DNA of 35,185 nucleotides from an uncultured Cytophagales bacterium (GTDB lineage Bacteria; Bacteroidota; Bacteroidia; Cytophagales; UBA9547). Where the stretch lies: NCBI GenBank assembly GCA_945957555.1, contig CAMFLX010000037.1, positions 1 through 35,185 on the forward strand. Direction: 5' to 3'. Under the pieces are notes generated by a model. It worked only from the letters and a program-made list of their open reading frames with translations. It did not search any database and was not told the origin of the DNA. This document shows positions 1-9,285 of this stretch, in pieces (the stretch's first letter is position 1; the number at the start of each line of letters is the position of its first letter). The position numbers and the translations under genes are program-made.

Positions 1-57
1 TAGAGCAATACACTTTTAATGTATGGGTCCTGGGTTCGAGTCCCAGCGGGATCACCA
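1..57 (+). tRNA. tRNA-Lys (anticodon UUU), 5' end cut off by window
   Basis: This is the 3' three quarters of a tRNA identical to the complete copy at 135-207. The anticodon arm is ATACA / loop CTTTTAA / TGTAT with anticodon TTT at 15-17. The T arm and the 3' acceptor strand CGGGATC follow, with discriminator A at 54. Unlike the second copy, CCA is encoded at 55-57. The 5' acceptor strand and the start of the D arm lie outside the window. Confidence 0.9.
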
Positions 58-86
58 AAAAGCTCCACTAGCTTGGAGCTTTTTCT
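58..86 (+). terminator. Rho-independent terminator after first tRNA-Lys
   Basis: The stem arms AGCTCCA (61-67) and TGGAGCT (74-80) are perfectly paired, extended by AAA/TTT, with a six-base loop and a T-rich tail (81-90). It starts directly after the encoded CCA, so the two tRNA genes may be transcribed as separate units. Confidence 0.75.
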
Positions 87-134
87 TTTAAGGTTTCCAC
101 TCTTTTTAGGAGTAATATTCTTGTTTTTTGTTAA

Positions 135-207
135 GATTCCGTAGCTCAGTTGGTAGAGCAATACACTTTTAATGTATGGGTCCTGGGTTCGAGTCCCAGC
201 GGGATCA
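135..207 (+). tRNA. tRNA-Lys (anticodon UUU), complete second copy
   Basis: A full cloverleaf can be folded by hand. Acceptor strand GATTCCG (135-141) pairs with CGGGATC (200-206) with one G-U pair. The D arm is AGCTCAGTTGGTAGAGC-like, and the anticodon stem ATACA/TGTAT (161-165/173-177) encloses loop CTTTTAA with anticodon TTT at 168-170. A T arm containing GGTTCGAGTCC and discriminator A207 complete it. The next three bases are CTA, not CCA, so the 3' CCA must be added after transcription. Confidence 0.95.
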
Positions 208-210
208 CTA

Positions 211-237
211 AAAAGCCTCAAGCGATTGAGGCTTTTT
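211..237. terminator. Bidirectional terminator between tRNA-Lys and HDAC-like gene
   Basis: A perfect 10-bp stem (211-220 with 227-236) has a six-base loop. It is flanked by A-runs on the left and T-runs on the right, so it can end the tRNA transcript on + and the convergent hydrolase gene (stop at 293) on -. Confidence 0.75.
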
Positions 238-292
238 GCTTTTATACCTATCCCATATTAGAATGCGTTATTTTTTCTGTTCTTATATTTGA

Positions 293-1195
293 TCAGCCCC
301 AAAGGTCAAAGGCCACTCTGAAAGTATTACAGTGGGCATCAACAGTGTCTCGTACATGTTTGGAATAGCCACCACCCATGGAAACCGCCACGGGGATATT
401 GAGTGTTTTGCAATGTTCCAGTACAATTTCATCTCTTGTTTTACAACCTTCTTTACTCACATTGAGCTTGCCAAGTGTATCAGTACTTAAGATGTCTACA
501 CCTGCTTGGTAGAATACAAAATTTGGTTTTACATTATTCACTAATCTAGGAATCTGTTCCTTGATCAAGTTTAGGTACGTGTTGTCATCTATATGGTTGG
601 GAAGAGCAATGTCGAGGTCTGATTGCTCCTTTTTGAGTGGATAGTTGTCGGCACCATGAACACTGAAAGTAAATACCCGGCTATCGTTTTGGAAGATTCG
701 TGCTGTGCCATTGCCTTGGTGTACGTCAAGGTCTATGACCAATATTTTTTTCGCTTTGCCAGTTTGTAATAAATAATTGGCGGCAACAGCAATGTCGTTA
801 ATTACGCAAAATCCCTCTCCTCTTTCCTTAAAGGCATGATGGGTGCCGCCTGCGGTATTGAGCCCAATGCCGTGTTCCAGTGCGAATTCGGCACAACTTA
901 TAGTGCCCTGAGTGCTCGTGAAACAACGGTTCACCAATGTGTCAGAAAACGGAAAACCGATCTTGCGGATTTCCATGTCACTAAGTTGGTGACTACGCAG
1001 TCTTTGGATATAGTCTTTTTCGTGAGTAAGAAAAACTATTTCGTCTTCGCAGATCTGTGGGCAAAATAGGTTTTCAGTCCCTATGGTGCCCTCGTATTGC
1101 AGTTGCTCTTTGATGAGTTCATACTTGATCATCGGGAATTTGTGTCCTTCGGGGAGGTCAAGTACAAATTTGTCAGAATATGCAACTTTGATCAT
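293..1195 (-). CDS. Histone deacetylase family protein (zinc-dependent acetyl-lysine/acetyl-polyamine amidohydrolase)
   Basis: This 300-residue protein is a single-domain member of the arginase/deacetylase fold, the usual size for bacterial class II-like HDAC homologues. It carries the paired active-site histidines (H119-H120 in GGTHHAF). The zinc ligands are D157 and H159 in the IDLDVHQGNGT block and D234 in QAGVD. The transition-state tyrosine is Y277 in GGGY. All catalytic positions are present, so it should be an active Zn amidohydrolase. The natural substrate (acetyl-lysine proteins, acetylpolyamine or another acyl-amide) cannot be told from sequence. There is no signal peptide, so it is cytoplasmic. 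It appears to be a monocistronic gene facing the tRNA pair, sharing a bidirectional terminator with it; its ATG lies at 1195 and no clear promoter was found in the 215-nt gap upstream. Confidence 0.92.
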   Translation of the reverse strand: MIKVAYSDKFVLDLPEGHKFPMIKYELIKEQLQYEGTIGTENLFCPQICEDEIVFLTHEKDYIQRLRSHQLSDMEIRKIGFPFSDTLVNRCFTSTQGTISCAEFALEHGIGLNTAGGTHHAFKERGEGFCVINDIAVAANYLLQTGKAKKILVIDLDVHQGNGTARIFQNDSRVFTFSVHGADNYPLKKEQSDLDIALPNHIDDNTYLNLIKEQIPRLVNNVKPNFVFYQAGVDILSTDTLGKLNVSKEGCKTRDEIVLEHCKTLNIPVAVSMGGGYSKHVRDTVDAHCNTFRVAFDLWG

Positions 1196-1410
1196 ACCTG
1201 CAAAGAAACATAATATTTTAATAATGCCTTTACCTGATGTAGGGAATTATTTTTCATGCTTAACTGCCCGTAAAAGTGAGTTAAACATACTGGTTGTTGT
1301 ATTGTTTGTAGTGTGTTTGAGTGTCTAGAGCGATTCTGATCTACCAACAAATTTCGTTTTGATGCGTACAAGTCTAAATTGATATTTATTTAGGCTTTTT
1401 TATTTTTAGC

Positions 1411-4400
1411 ATGAGAAATATATTTTTTATAGGAAGAGGCCATGTATTCGTGTGTTTTTGCCTTTTTTTTCTTTGTTGTACAGCTAGGTTAAGTGCTCAA
1501 TGCTCTGGAGCGAATTTTAATGTTTCCAATACCAGATGTGAGGGTCAAAGTATAAGCTTTATGAATACTTCTTCCAATGTGGGAGATGGGAGTACTTATG
1601 AGTGGGATTTTAAGGATGGATCATCCAAAGAAACCACTACAAATGCTACACATGTATTTGCTAATTCGGGTACTTATAAGGTTGTACTTACACGTACTTG
1701 TCCCAATACCAAAAAGGATACAGCGATAGTTTCGGTGGTGGTCAATGCCAAACCAACCGCCAATAATTTTACTTTTAGCCCCAGTGGGCAATGTTCTGAG
1801 AACGCTGTCTCTTTTTTCACAACAAGTCCAACTGCTGGGATGAGCTATAGCTGGAACTTTGGAGATGCACTCAGTTCTTCTAATACCAGTAAGACCAAAG
1901 ATACCTCTCACGTATTTGAAGCTTATGGAACCGCTACACAGAATTTTAGTGTTGCACTTACCACGACCGACAATAAAGGTTGTTTTGCCAATACTACTAA
2001 GACCGTTACCGTAAAACAAAGACCGGATTTGCAGGTGTCGGAGTTAAATAATTTCAAAACCTGTATTGCTAATATTGCGGCTGGTGTCAACGCCGATGTG
2101 AATATTTTTAATGATACTCAGGACCCCAGTAAGTCGAGCGTTACGGGCTATGTCATAAATTGGGGTGATGGCAGTGCCGTTGAAAATAAAACCAATGCAA
2201 CGTTTGATAATGCGGCTGGGCTTACCCATAAATACTCTGTATTAAATAGGTATAATATAAGTGTGGATGCAACGGGTACTAATGGTTGTAAAACAAGCAA
2301 GGTATTTCCTTACCTAGTAGATGCCAATCCCGTTGCCAACTTAGTAGGGCCTCCCTCTGGTACCAACTCGGGTTGTGGCCCCTTAACGGTGGTGTTTACC
2401 AACAACTCAAGCAACGTATCTAGTACCACAAAGTTCTTCTTTACTCCTGGTGACGGTTCTGGAGCTATTCAATTGCCTACTGGTGTTACTGGGAATACGA
2501 TTACTTACACCTATAAAACTTCCTGCGTTAATGGATCATTGCAGTCACTAACGGCGAAGCTCAAGGCTGAAAACGAATGCGACAGCGCGACATCTACATG
2601 GTCTCCGATCAAAGTATATCCACAACCAGTTGCTGATTTTACTGCAACGGCTCCTTTTTGTAAGAATATCCCCGTAACGTTTATCAATAATTCTATTCCC
2701 AACCGTTGTGCGGCCAACGCTGCCACTAAATACACATGGGACTGGGGCGATGGTTCTACTCCACAAGTATTTAACAATGTGGCTGCGGCGCTTTCTCCTC
2801 AGCAGACTTTGACACATACTTACGCGGATACAGGGTCTTATCAAGTGATTCTAAAAGCGGAAAACAATTCCACAAATGGTTGCGGCTTTACTACGGATAC
2901 CCTCGTAGTGAAGGTTTCAGATAAGCCAACGGCAGATTTTAGCGCTAGTAAGAAGTCTGGTTGTATGCCTCTGAATGTTGTGTTTACTAATAAATCTAAA
3001 GGTATCAATGTTGCCTATACTTGGTCAGTGATTCCTACAACAGGTTTTACATTTGCAAATGGTACATCGGGTACATCCACAAATCCAGAGATCAATTTCA
3101 CTACCCAAGGTTCTTATGAAATCACATTGATCGCAACCACTCCTTGCGGGACAAGTACCAAAAAGGATACGATCATAGTAAAAGACAAACCTACAGTTAC
3201 TTTCCCTGCAAGTCCTGCCGCCCAGTGTGCGCCTGCAACTTTTATGGAAGCTTCGTTTTTGCCTACAGTTGGTAAAAATGGGGGTACGATTTCTGCATAT
3301 GCATGGAATTTTTCAGGGGGAACTTCAAGCAATACCAATACGGCCAATCCGGGCTCCGTTACCTATAATACCGCCAATAATTATACTTTAGCAGTAACAG
3401 CAACTAACGAATGTGGCAGCACTACCCAAACGGCCTCTAATTTCTTTGCAGTGGGAACACCGCCTGTGGCCAATGCGGGTAAAGATACATCGGTATGTTC
3501 TGGGAATACTGCCACTATAGGAAGTACCGCTTTGGTGAATCATACCTATACATGGTCTCCAACTACGGGTTTGAGCAATCCTTCAATTGCAAACCCTACG
3601 GTAACTCTTACTAATGTAGGCGTAAGCGCTCAAACTACAGTATTTAAAGTTTCTGTATTGGCCAATGGTTGTACTAGTATCGACAGTGTAGCTGTATTGG
3701 TAAATCCATTCCCTACGGTGAGTGCAGGTACAGATACAGCAATTTGTAAAGCAAATGTGAGTTTTCAATTAAATGGTGCCACTCCTGCGAGTGGTACTTG
3801 GTCTGGTGGTGCTTTTGTGAATGCTACTGGAACATTCAATGCTACCGGTCTCACTGCGGGTAATTATGTGGCTAGTTATACTTTTAAAGACATCAGTACC
3901 AATTGCCAAGCGACCAAATCCAAGAATATTTTAATCAATGCCTTACCTGTAGTAGAAGCAGGTGGGCCAGCAGCTTATTGTAATTCAGATACCGTGGAAA
4001 CACTTACAGGCTATTCGCCTGCAGGTGGTACTTGGTCTGGATTGGGCGTAACTGCTACGGGGGATTTTAAGCCCTCTGATGTGGGTGTTAAGGCAGGGCA
4101 TAAACTGTTTTATTCAGTTGTAGATGTGAATACTTGTTCGGCAAAAGATTCTATGTTGGTGAACATTACAGCACCTACACCTGTGAACATGGGTAATACT
4201 GAAAATAAATGTATCAACGATGCGCCCTTTACTTTGGTGGCACCCAATCCTTCGGGAGGAACATGGGCCGTACAGCCTTATTTGACGGCGACAGGAGTAT
4301 TTGATCCTAAAGTTGCAGGGATTGGTACCGTAAAGGCTACTTATACCACTGCAGGTACTCCGTCTTGTCAGTCGTCGGGTACAAGGGATGTATCTATATT

Positions 4401-7400
4401 GGATACCAATGCTGTTAATGCTGGCGCCAATGAGATCGTTTGTTCAAACCAAGCGGCATTTGCGCTGACGGGTTTTAGCCCAGTAGGAGGTGTGTGGAAT
4501 TCCAGTCCTGCTGGTTATGTTACGGGAAGTACTTTTGATCCTTCTAAAGCAGGCGTCATCGTCTCTGATGTAGTAGTTGTGTTGACGTATACATTTTTTA
4601 ATGGTAATTCTGGTTGTACCTCCAAGGGGAACAAAACCATTACCATAAAGCCTGTGCCTAAGGTAGATTTGAGCGCAGTGCCCACCAGTTTTTGTACTAA
4701 AGATACTTTGTTGGATCTGGGCGCTTTGCCTGTTGGGGGTACATGGACAGGGATTGGTATAGTAGGGGGGATGTTCAATCCAAAAATTGCAGGTGCAAGT
4801 ACCCCAACATTGAATTATAAAATTGTGACGGGCACCTGTTCTGATGATAAGGATATTATAATCACTATAAATCCATTGATTAAGCCTAATGCAGGTTCAG
4901 ATTTCGCAATATGTGTAGATGCAGTTTCAAAGACGCTGACAGGTTTTAGTCCAGCAGGAGGCACATGGTCAGGGAAAGGGATTTCCAGTACAAGCTTTAA
5001 TCCTGCTATTGCGGCAGTGGCCACTCATGATCTTGTCTACAGTACTGGTTCTGGTACTTGTAAGTCGAGCGATTCCATTAAGGCAACCGTAAATCCTATT
5101 CCTTCCATAAATGTAGGGGTAAACCCTCAAGGTGTTTGTGAAGGATCTCCTGCGTTCAATCTGTCTGGTTGGTCACCAAATACGGGTGGTACTTGGGCTT
5201 GGACGGGAACGGGAATCACCGATGCCAATTTGGGTACTTTTGACCCTTCTGTATCTGGTTCGGGTTCATTTACATTAAACTTTACATTTACCGACTCAAA
5301 CACGGGTTGTGATGATGCTAAGACAAAGGTGGTTAATGTGAATGCACTTCCCTTGCTGTCATACGTAGTGTCAGATAGTGTTTGTGTCAAGAAGAATCTC
5401 GCGATCAATAATACAAGTACAGGGGCAAATCTTAGTAATACATGGAATTTAAAGCCTAATACTGGTTTTGGATTTGTTTCGGGCTCTAATGCTAGTTCAA
5501 TTAGTCCCATTTTGTCATTTACTACTTCAGGTACTTATACTATAAATCTTACTGGTCAAACAGGCGCGGGCTGTATCGATTCATTGAAAAAGACAGTCGT
5601 GGTCTTAGATCCTCCAGTGGTGAAGTTTGTCAAGGATAAGAACAATGGCTGTGGACCTCTTACGGTGGCGTTTACCAATCAGACCACTGGTAATTTAAAA
5701 TCTTATTTTTGGGATTTTGGCAATGGTCAGACATCTAGTTTACAAAGCCCCATTGCAGTGGTTTTTCAGCCTAGCACCACACAAGATACCACATATCATA
5801 TTACTTTGAGGGTAAAGTCCGCAACTTGTGATGATGTCATATATAAAGATTCGGTGGTTGTTTTCCCGAAACCATTTGTAGTGTTTGGTCCAGATAAGAA
5901 TATAGGCTGCTCCCCTGTAGAAATAAAGTTTAAAAACAATACTACAGGTAGACCTGATACTTTTTTGTGGAACTATGGCGACGGTACACCAACCAGCACC
6001 ACTGCGGTAAGCTTACATTCGCATGGTTTTAAATATACAGGAATTAAGGATACTACTTATATCATTACTCTCATCGCAACCAATACATGTGGAAAAGATA
6101 CGGCGACTACCAACATAAAAGTGCTACCCAATACGGTTAATGCATTCTTCAATACGGACGTGTTTGAAGGTTGCGTGCCCTTAAGGGTTAATTTTACCAA
6201 TTTTTCAACAGGCGGGACAATCTTCCATTGGGATTTTGGTGATGGCAATGTGAGCAATGTTTCAAGTCTTGCCCATACTTATACCAAAGCAGGGGAATAT
6301 TTGGTGGTATTAGACGTGAACAATGGTTGTAGTTTTGACACCACAAAGCCAGCCGTGAAAATCAAAGTGAATCCGACTCCGTTGGTGAAATTTAGTGCAG
6401 TGAAAACAATTATTTGTGAAACCAATACCGCTGTTTTTGTGGATCAATCGGCTGATCTCAAAAGCTATGCTTGGACTTTTGGCGATGGTGGTGTTTCTAG
6501 TTTGAGTAATCCAAAACATACCTATACCACTGCAGGACTCTACAAGGTTTTCTTGACAGGTCAATCGGCAACGACTAATTGTATCGCAAAGGATTCGCTT
6601 AGTATTGACGTAAGGCCTGGGCCCGATGCACAGTTTACAGTAAATAATGTGGTAGGATGCCAGCCCTTCAAGGCCAATATCAAAAACACATCTACGAACT
6701 CGGTGAATTATAATTGGTTGTTTGGTGAAGGCAACTCGTCTGGACTTCCAGATTCTAGTTTTTCTTTCACGTTTGATACCGCAGGTGTGTTTAATATCAA
6801 GTTATATAGTTTTAATGCGCTGGGCTGTGTGGACTCCATACAAAAAAGTATTACGGTACATCCAAAGCCACTTAGCGATTTCAGTATCGACCCCAAGTTG
6901 GCCTGTGCTTATCCTGTAAGAGTACAAACCACGAACAAGTCTAAAGGCTTTGTAAGCTCAGATTGGAACTTTGGTAATACGCGTACCAGTACCTTAGATA
7001 ACCCCTTTGTATTTTACGATAGTGTAGGTACCTATACTTTAGAGCTCATCGTTACTTCCGACAAGGGGTGTAAAGATACCTCAAATGCAGAGTTTAAAGC
7101 ACTGCAGATTCCTTACCCGAGCTTTACGGGTACTCCAGTGTCAGGCTGTGAGCCTATGTTGGTGAGTTTTCAAAATAAAACACTATATGCTTCCGAATAC
7201 CTTTGGGATTTTGGTGATGGAACAACACCAAGTAAGTTGGATCGTCCAGTGCATGTATATAAAAAAGAAGGTATCTATACCGTGAAATTGATCGCTACTG
7301 GTAGTGGGGTTTGTACAGATTCATTGGTGAGAAAAAACTACATGGAGGTGCTTAAGCAGCCAGATGTAGCGTTTAGTTACCTGAATAATAATAACCCTGT

Positions 7401-7929
7401 GCCACATGGCGAAGTGCAGTTTACAAACCTCACGCTTGATGCAATATCATACCATTGGGACTTTGGCGATGGAGACACCTCCAATGTCATGAGCCCTACT
7501 CATAAATATGATACTTATGGAAACGTACAGGTAAAGCTCATTGCCAAAAACTTGTTAGGATGTTCTGATACAGCAACAACACTGATTTTAGTAGACTTTT
7601 ATAAGGGCCTTTGGGTGCCAACAGCTTTAACACCAGATAATGGGAGCCCTGAAACACGTATGTTTTTTCCAAAGGGAAAAGGCCTAGCGAAATATAGTCT
7701 TCAGATCTATGATAACTGGGGAATTTTGGTATGGAAAACCGATAAGCTAGAAAATGGGAGCCCCGCGGAAGGATGGGACGGTATAGGGCAGAATGGACAA
7801 GCCATGCCGCCTGATGTATATGTGTGGAAAGTTTATGCGGAATTTGAAGATGGCACGATCTGGCAGGGCCAAAGCCTTGGCGGCGGCAAGAAAACACAGA
7901 CTGTAGGAACCGTAACCTTACTTAGATAA
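1411..7929 (+). CDS. Giant secreted PKD-repeat protein with type-B T9SS/gliding-associated C-terminal domain
   Basis: The 2172-residue protein begins with an N-terminal signal peptide (hydrophobic residues about 12-28, ending near LSAQ). Residues about 30-760 hold a first set of PKD-type beta-sandwiches, with motifs such as YEWDFKDGSS, YSWNFGDA and YTWDWGDGS. Residues about 765-1310 hold seven diverged repeats centred on a P-x-GGTWSG-like motif, each with a conserved cysteine. Residues about 1310-2060 hold a second PKD set (YFWDFGNG, FHWDFGDG, YLWDFGDG, YHWDFGDG). Residues about 2065-2172 form a CHU_C-type domain: VPTALTPD near its start, then LQIYDNWG, WDG and DVYVWKVYA. In Bacteroidota this domain directs type IX secretion and surface attachment of the SprB class. 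The gene is 12 nt from a PorP/SprF gene, the usual partner of such substrates. The likely role is a surface adhesin or filament; the ligand is unknown. Confidence 0.93.
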   Translation: MRNIFFIGRGHVFVCFCLFFLCCTARLSAQCSGANFNVSNTRCEGQSISFMNTSSNVGDGSTYEWDFKDGSSKETTTNATHVFANSGTYKVVLTRTCPNTKKDTAIVSVVVNAKPTANNFTFSPSGQCSENAVSFFTTSPTAGMSYSWNFGDALSSSNTSKTKDTSHVFEAYGTATQNFSVALTTTDNKGCFANTTKTVTVKQRPDLQVSELNNFKTCIANIAAGVNADVNIFNDTQDPSKSSVTGYVINWGDGSAVENKTNATFDNAAGLTHKYSVLNRYNISVDATGTNGCKTSKVFPYLVDANPVANLVGPPSGTNSGCGPLTVVFTNNSSNVSSTTKFFFTPGDGSGAIQLPTGVTGNTITYTYKTSCVNGSLQSLTAKLKAENECDSATSTWSPIKVYPQPVADFTATAPFCKNIPVTFINNSIPNRCAANAATKYTWDWGDGSTPQVFNNVAAALSPQQTLTHTYADTGSYQVILKAENNSTNGCGFTTDTLVVKVSDKPTADFSASKKSGCMPLNVVFTNKSKGINVAYTWSVIPTTGFTFANGTSGTSTNPEINFTTQGSYEITLIATTPCGTSTKKDTIIVKDKPTVTFPASPAAQCAPATFMEASFLPTVGKNGGTISAYAWNFSGGTSSNTNTANPGSVTYNTANNYTLAVTATNECGSTTQTASNFFAVGTPPVANAGKDTSVCSGNTATIGSTALVNHTYTWSPTTGLSNPSIANPTVTLTNVGVSAQTTVFKVSVLANGCTSIDSVAVLVNPFPTVSAGTDTAICKANVSFQLNGATPASGTWSGGAFVNATGTFNATGLTAGNYVASYTFKDISTNCQATKSKNILINALPVVEAGGPAAYCNSDTVETLTGYSPAGGTWSGLGVTATGDFKPSDVGVKAGHKLFYSVVDVNTCSAKDSMLVNITAPTPVNMGNTENKCINDAPFTLVAPNPSGGTWAVQPYLTATGVFDPKVAGIGTVKATYTTAGTPSCQSSGTRDVSILDTNAVNAGANEIVCSNQAAFALTGFSPVGGVWNSSPAGYVTGSTFDPSKAGVIVSDVVVVLTYTFFNGNSGCTSKGNKTITIKPVPKVDLSAVPTSFCTKDTLLDLGALPVGGTWTGIGIVGGMFNPKIAGASTPTLNYKIVTGTCSDDKDIIITINPLIKPNAGSDFAICVDAVSKTLTGFSPAGGTWSGKGISSTSFNPAIAAVATHDLVYSTGSGTCKSSDSIKATVNPIPSINVGVNPQGVCEGSPAFNLSGWSPNTGGTWAWTGTGITDANLGTFDPSVSGSGSFTLNFTFTDSNTGCDDAKTKVVNVNALPLLSYVVSDSVCVKKNLAINNTSTGANLSNTWNLKPNTGFGFVSGSNASSISPILSFTTSGTYTINLTGQTGAGCIDSLKKTVVVLDPPVVKFVKDKNNGCGPLTVAFTNQTTGNLKSYFWDFGNGQTSSLQSPIAVVFQPSTTQDTTYHITLRVKSATCDDVIYKDSVVVFPKPFVVFGPDKNIGCSPVEIKFKNNTTGRPDTFLWNYGDGTPTSTTAVSLHSHGFKYTGIKDTTYIITLIATNTCGKDTATTNIKVLPNTVNAFFNTDVFEGCVPLRVNFTNFSTGGTIFHWDFGDGNVSNVSSLAHTYTKAGEYLVVLDVNNGCSFDTTKPAVKIKVNPTPLVKFSAVKTIICETNTAVFVDQSADLKSYAWTFGDGGVSSLSNPKHTYTTAGLYKVFLTGQSATTNCIAKDSLSIDVRPGPDAQFTVNNVVGCQPFKANIKNTSTNSVNYNWLFGEGNSSGLPDSSFSFTFDTAGVFNIKLYSFNALGCVDSIQKSITVHPKPLSDFSIDPKLACAYPVRVQTTNKSKGFVSSDWNFGNTRTSTLDNPFVFYDSVGTYTLELIVTSDKGCKDTSNAEFKALQIPYPSFTGTPVSGCEPMLVSFQNKTLYASEYLWDFGDGTTPSKLDRPVHVYKKEGIYTVKLIATGSGVCTDSLVRKNYMEVLKQPDVAFSYLNNNNPVPHGEVQFTNLTLDAISYHWDFGDGDTSNVMSPTHKYDTYGNVQVKLIAKNLLGCSDTATTLILVDFYKGLWVPTALTPDNGSPETRMFFPKGKGLAKYSLQIYDNWGILVWKTDKLENGSPAEGWDGIGQNGQAMPPDVYVWKVYAEFEDGTIWQGQSLGGGKKTQTVGTVTLLR

Positions 7930-7941
7930 TCTTTTAGGAAT

Positions 7942-9045
7942 ATGAAACGAATAGACATGTATAAAATGGCTTCTCATTTGTCTTTGAAATCGCTACTTAT
8001 GTGGCTCCTGTTGGTCATGAGTAATGCATTTGCGCAAGACCCTACTTTTTCGCAATATTTCAATAACAAACAATACCTCAATCCTGCTTATGCCGGTTCT
8101 GAAAACGGGATCAGAGCAGGAATGGTATATAGGAATCAGTGGCCCTCATTGCCAGGTCAGTTCAATACCTTTGCTTTTTCTGGAGATATGGGTATTAGGG
8201 CTGTACAGGGAGGAGTAGGTTTGCTTTTATTAAATGACCGTACAGGTAAAAATACTTTCAATACCAATGCCGCTTATTTGAATTTTCAGAAATTGGTAAG
8301 AATAGTTTCAAATACGAGTAGACTTTGCGTTGCCTATTTTGCGGTGCAATCCGGTTTTGTACAGAAAAAATACGATTGGAATAATCTGGTCTTTACAGAT
8401 CAGTTAGATCCTGTGCTAGGAGTAGTGCAAAATTCGAGTGCCGTAAGACCAGAGAACGTGCAGAAGAATTATGCAGATTTAGGCGCTGGTTCAGTGCTGA
8501 GATATAAAACGAGTGAGCATTATTCTGCTTTTGGTTTTGCTGTAGCACACTTAAATAGGCCAAGCCAATCGTTTTACGGTAGTGACAGCAAACTGCCGAT
8601 CAAGTGGACAATACATTATGTCGCTCAGATTCCTATTCATAAAATGGGGATAGACAATGAGATCCATACTTTTTTGTCGCCCATGGTTATGTTTGAGAAG
8701 CAAGGTTACTCTGAACAAATTAACATAGGTGCCAAAATACACCGAGATATGTTTTATGTGGGGCTAGGCTACAGATTTAAACGTTTCAATCTGGTAGGGC
8801 AGAAGGTTGATGCGGCAGTAGTACACTGTGGAATCTCAGGTGCTTATGATAATAGTTACCACTGGCAGTTGGGTTACAGCTATGATGCGACAATTTCTGG
8901 TATCAGAGCTGGTACATCGGGTACGCATGAGATATCATTGATTTTTGAGTATGACAAGCTCAAGCTAGGAAAACACGGTCTCTATACCAAAACCAAGCAT
9001 TGTGTAGACCATGACTCGCATGTCAAGAATATGCCAGTGTTTTAA
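7942..9045 (+). CDS. PorP/SprF family type IX secretion system outer-membrane protein
   Basis: This 367-residue protein has a signal peptide (hydrophobic LLMWLLLVMSNAFA, cleavage before QDP). The mature N-terminus is diagnostic of the family: QDPTFSQYFNNKQYLNPAYAG, followed by RNQWPSLPGQF. The rest is an alternating beta-strand pattern typical of a FadL/PorP-like outer-membrane barrel. Family members are believed to hold or help secrete T9SS substrates; SprF is needed for SprB in Flavobacterium gliding. Here it starts 12 nt after the giant PKD gene, so the two are almost certainly co-transcribed and the barrel serves that substrate. An AGGA at 7936-7939 sits very close to the chosen ATG; ATGs at 7957 and 7966 would shorten only the signal peptide. 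Confidence 0.93.
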   Translation: MKRIDMYKMASHLSLKSLLMWLLLVMSNAFAQDPTFSQYFNNKQYLNPAYAGSENGIRAGMVYRNQWPSLPGQFNTFAFSGDMGIRAVQGGVGLLLLNDRTGKNTFNTNAAYLNFQKLVRIVSNTSRLCVAYFAVQSGFVQKKYDWNNLVFTDQLDPVLGVVQNSSAVRPENVQKNYADLGAGSVLRYKTSEHYSAFGFAVAHLNRPSQSFYGSDSKLPIKWTIHYVAQIPIHKMGIDNEIHTFLSPMVMFEKQGYSEQINIGAKIHRDMFYVGLGYRFKRFNLVGQKVDAAVVHCGISGAYDNSYHWQLGYSYDATISGIRAGTSGTHEISLIFEYDKLKLGKHGLYTKTKHCVDHDSHVKNMPVF

Positions 9046-9091
9046 GTTATGATAAGTCCTTTTGTATAGTTTAATATCGGTTGAATTTATA

Positions 9092-9112
9092 AAATACCCA
9101 AAATGGGTATTT
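9092..9112 (+). terminator. Small hairpin downstream of the porP-like gene (possible weak terminator)
   Basis: Perfect 8-bp arms AAATACCC (9092-9099) and GGGTATTT (9105-9112) surround a five-base loop, 47 nt after the porP-like stop. There is no proper T-run afterwards, so termination is uncertain. A hairpin built from the same octamer pair occurs at 17374-17402. Confidence 0.35.
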
Positions 9113-9224
9113 CATGAATTCTGAATTCGCTATACTTTTGTTTAAAGTTTGATGATCTAATTTTGTCTCTATCTATATGTCCCACCATGCCAGCAGTATA
9201 TCCATTTATTGTAAACGTTATTTA

Positions 9225-9258
9225 GAAAAAGCAAGGGGAACGACATTCGTTCCCCTTG
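9225..9258 (-). terminator. Terminator of the NRPS operon
   Basis: A 12-bp perfect stem (9232-9243 with 9247-9258) has a three-base loop. On the minus strand it is followed by CTTTTTC (complement of 9226-9231). It lies 28 nt beyond the stop codon of the reductase-ending NRPS gene and is well placed to end the minus-strand transcript. Confidence 0.75.
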
Positions 9259-9285
9259 TTAGATTAAAATGAAATGGATTGATAC

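Noticed and set aside
1411..7929. Long minus-strand frames inside the giant PKD gene
   Set aside because: They are shadows of a repetitive Thr/Gly/Asn-rich coding sequence and show no protein-family features.
9133..9258. Orphan plus-strand promoter (TACTTTTG at 9133-9140) driving a small RNA ending at the 9232-9258 hairpin
   Set aside because: There is no TTG at the proper -33 distance and no T-run after the hairpin on the plus strand; the hairpin is better explained as the minus-strand NRPS terminator.
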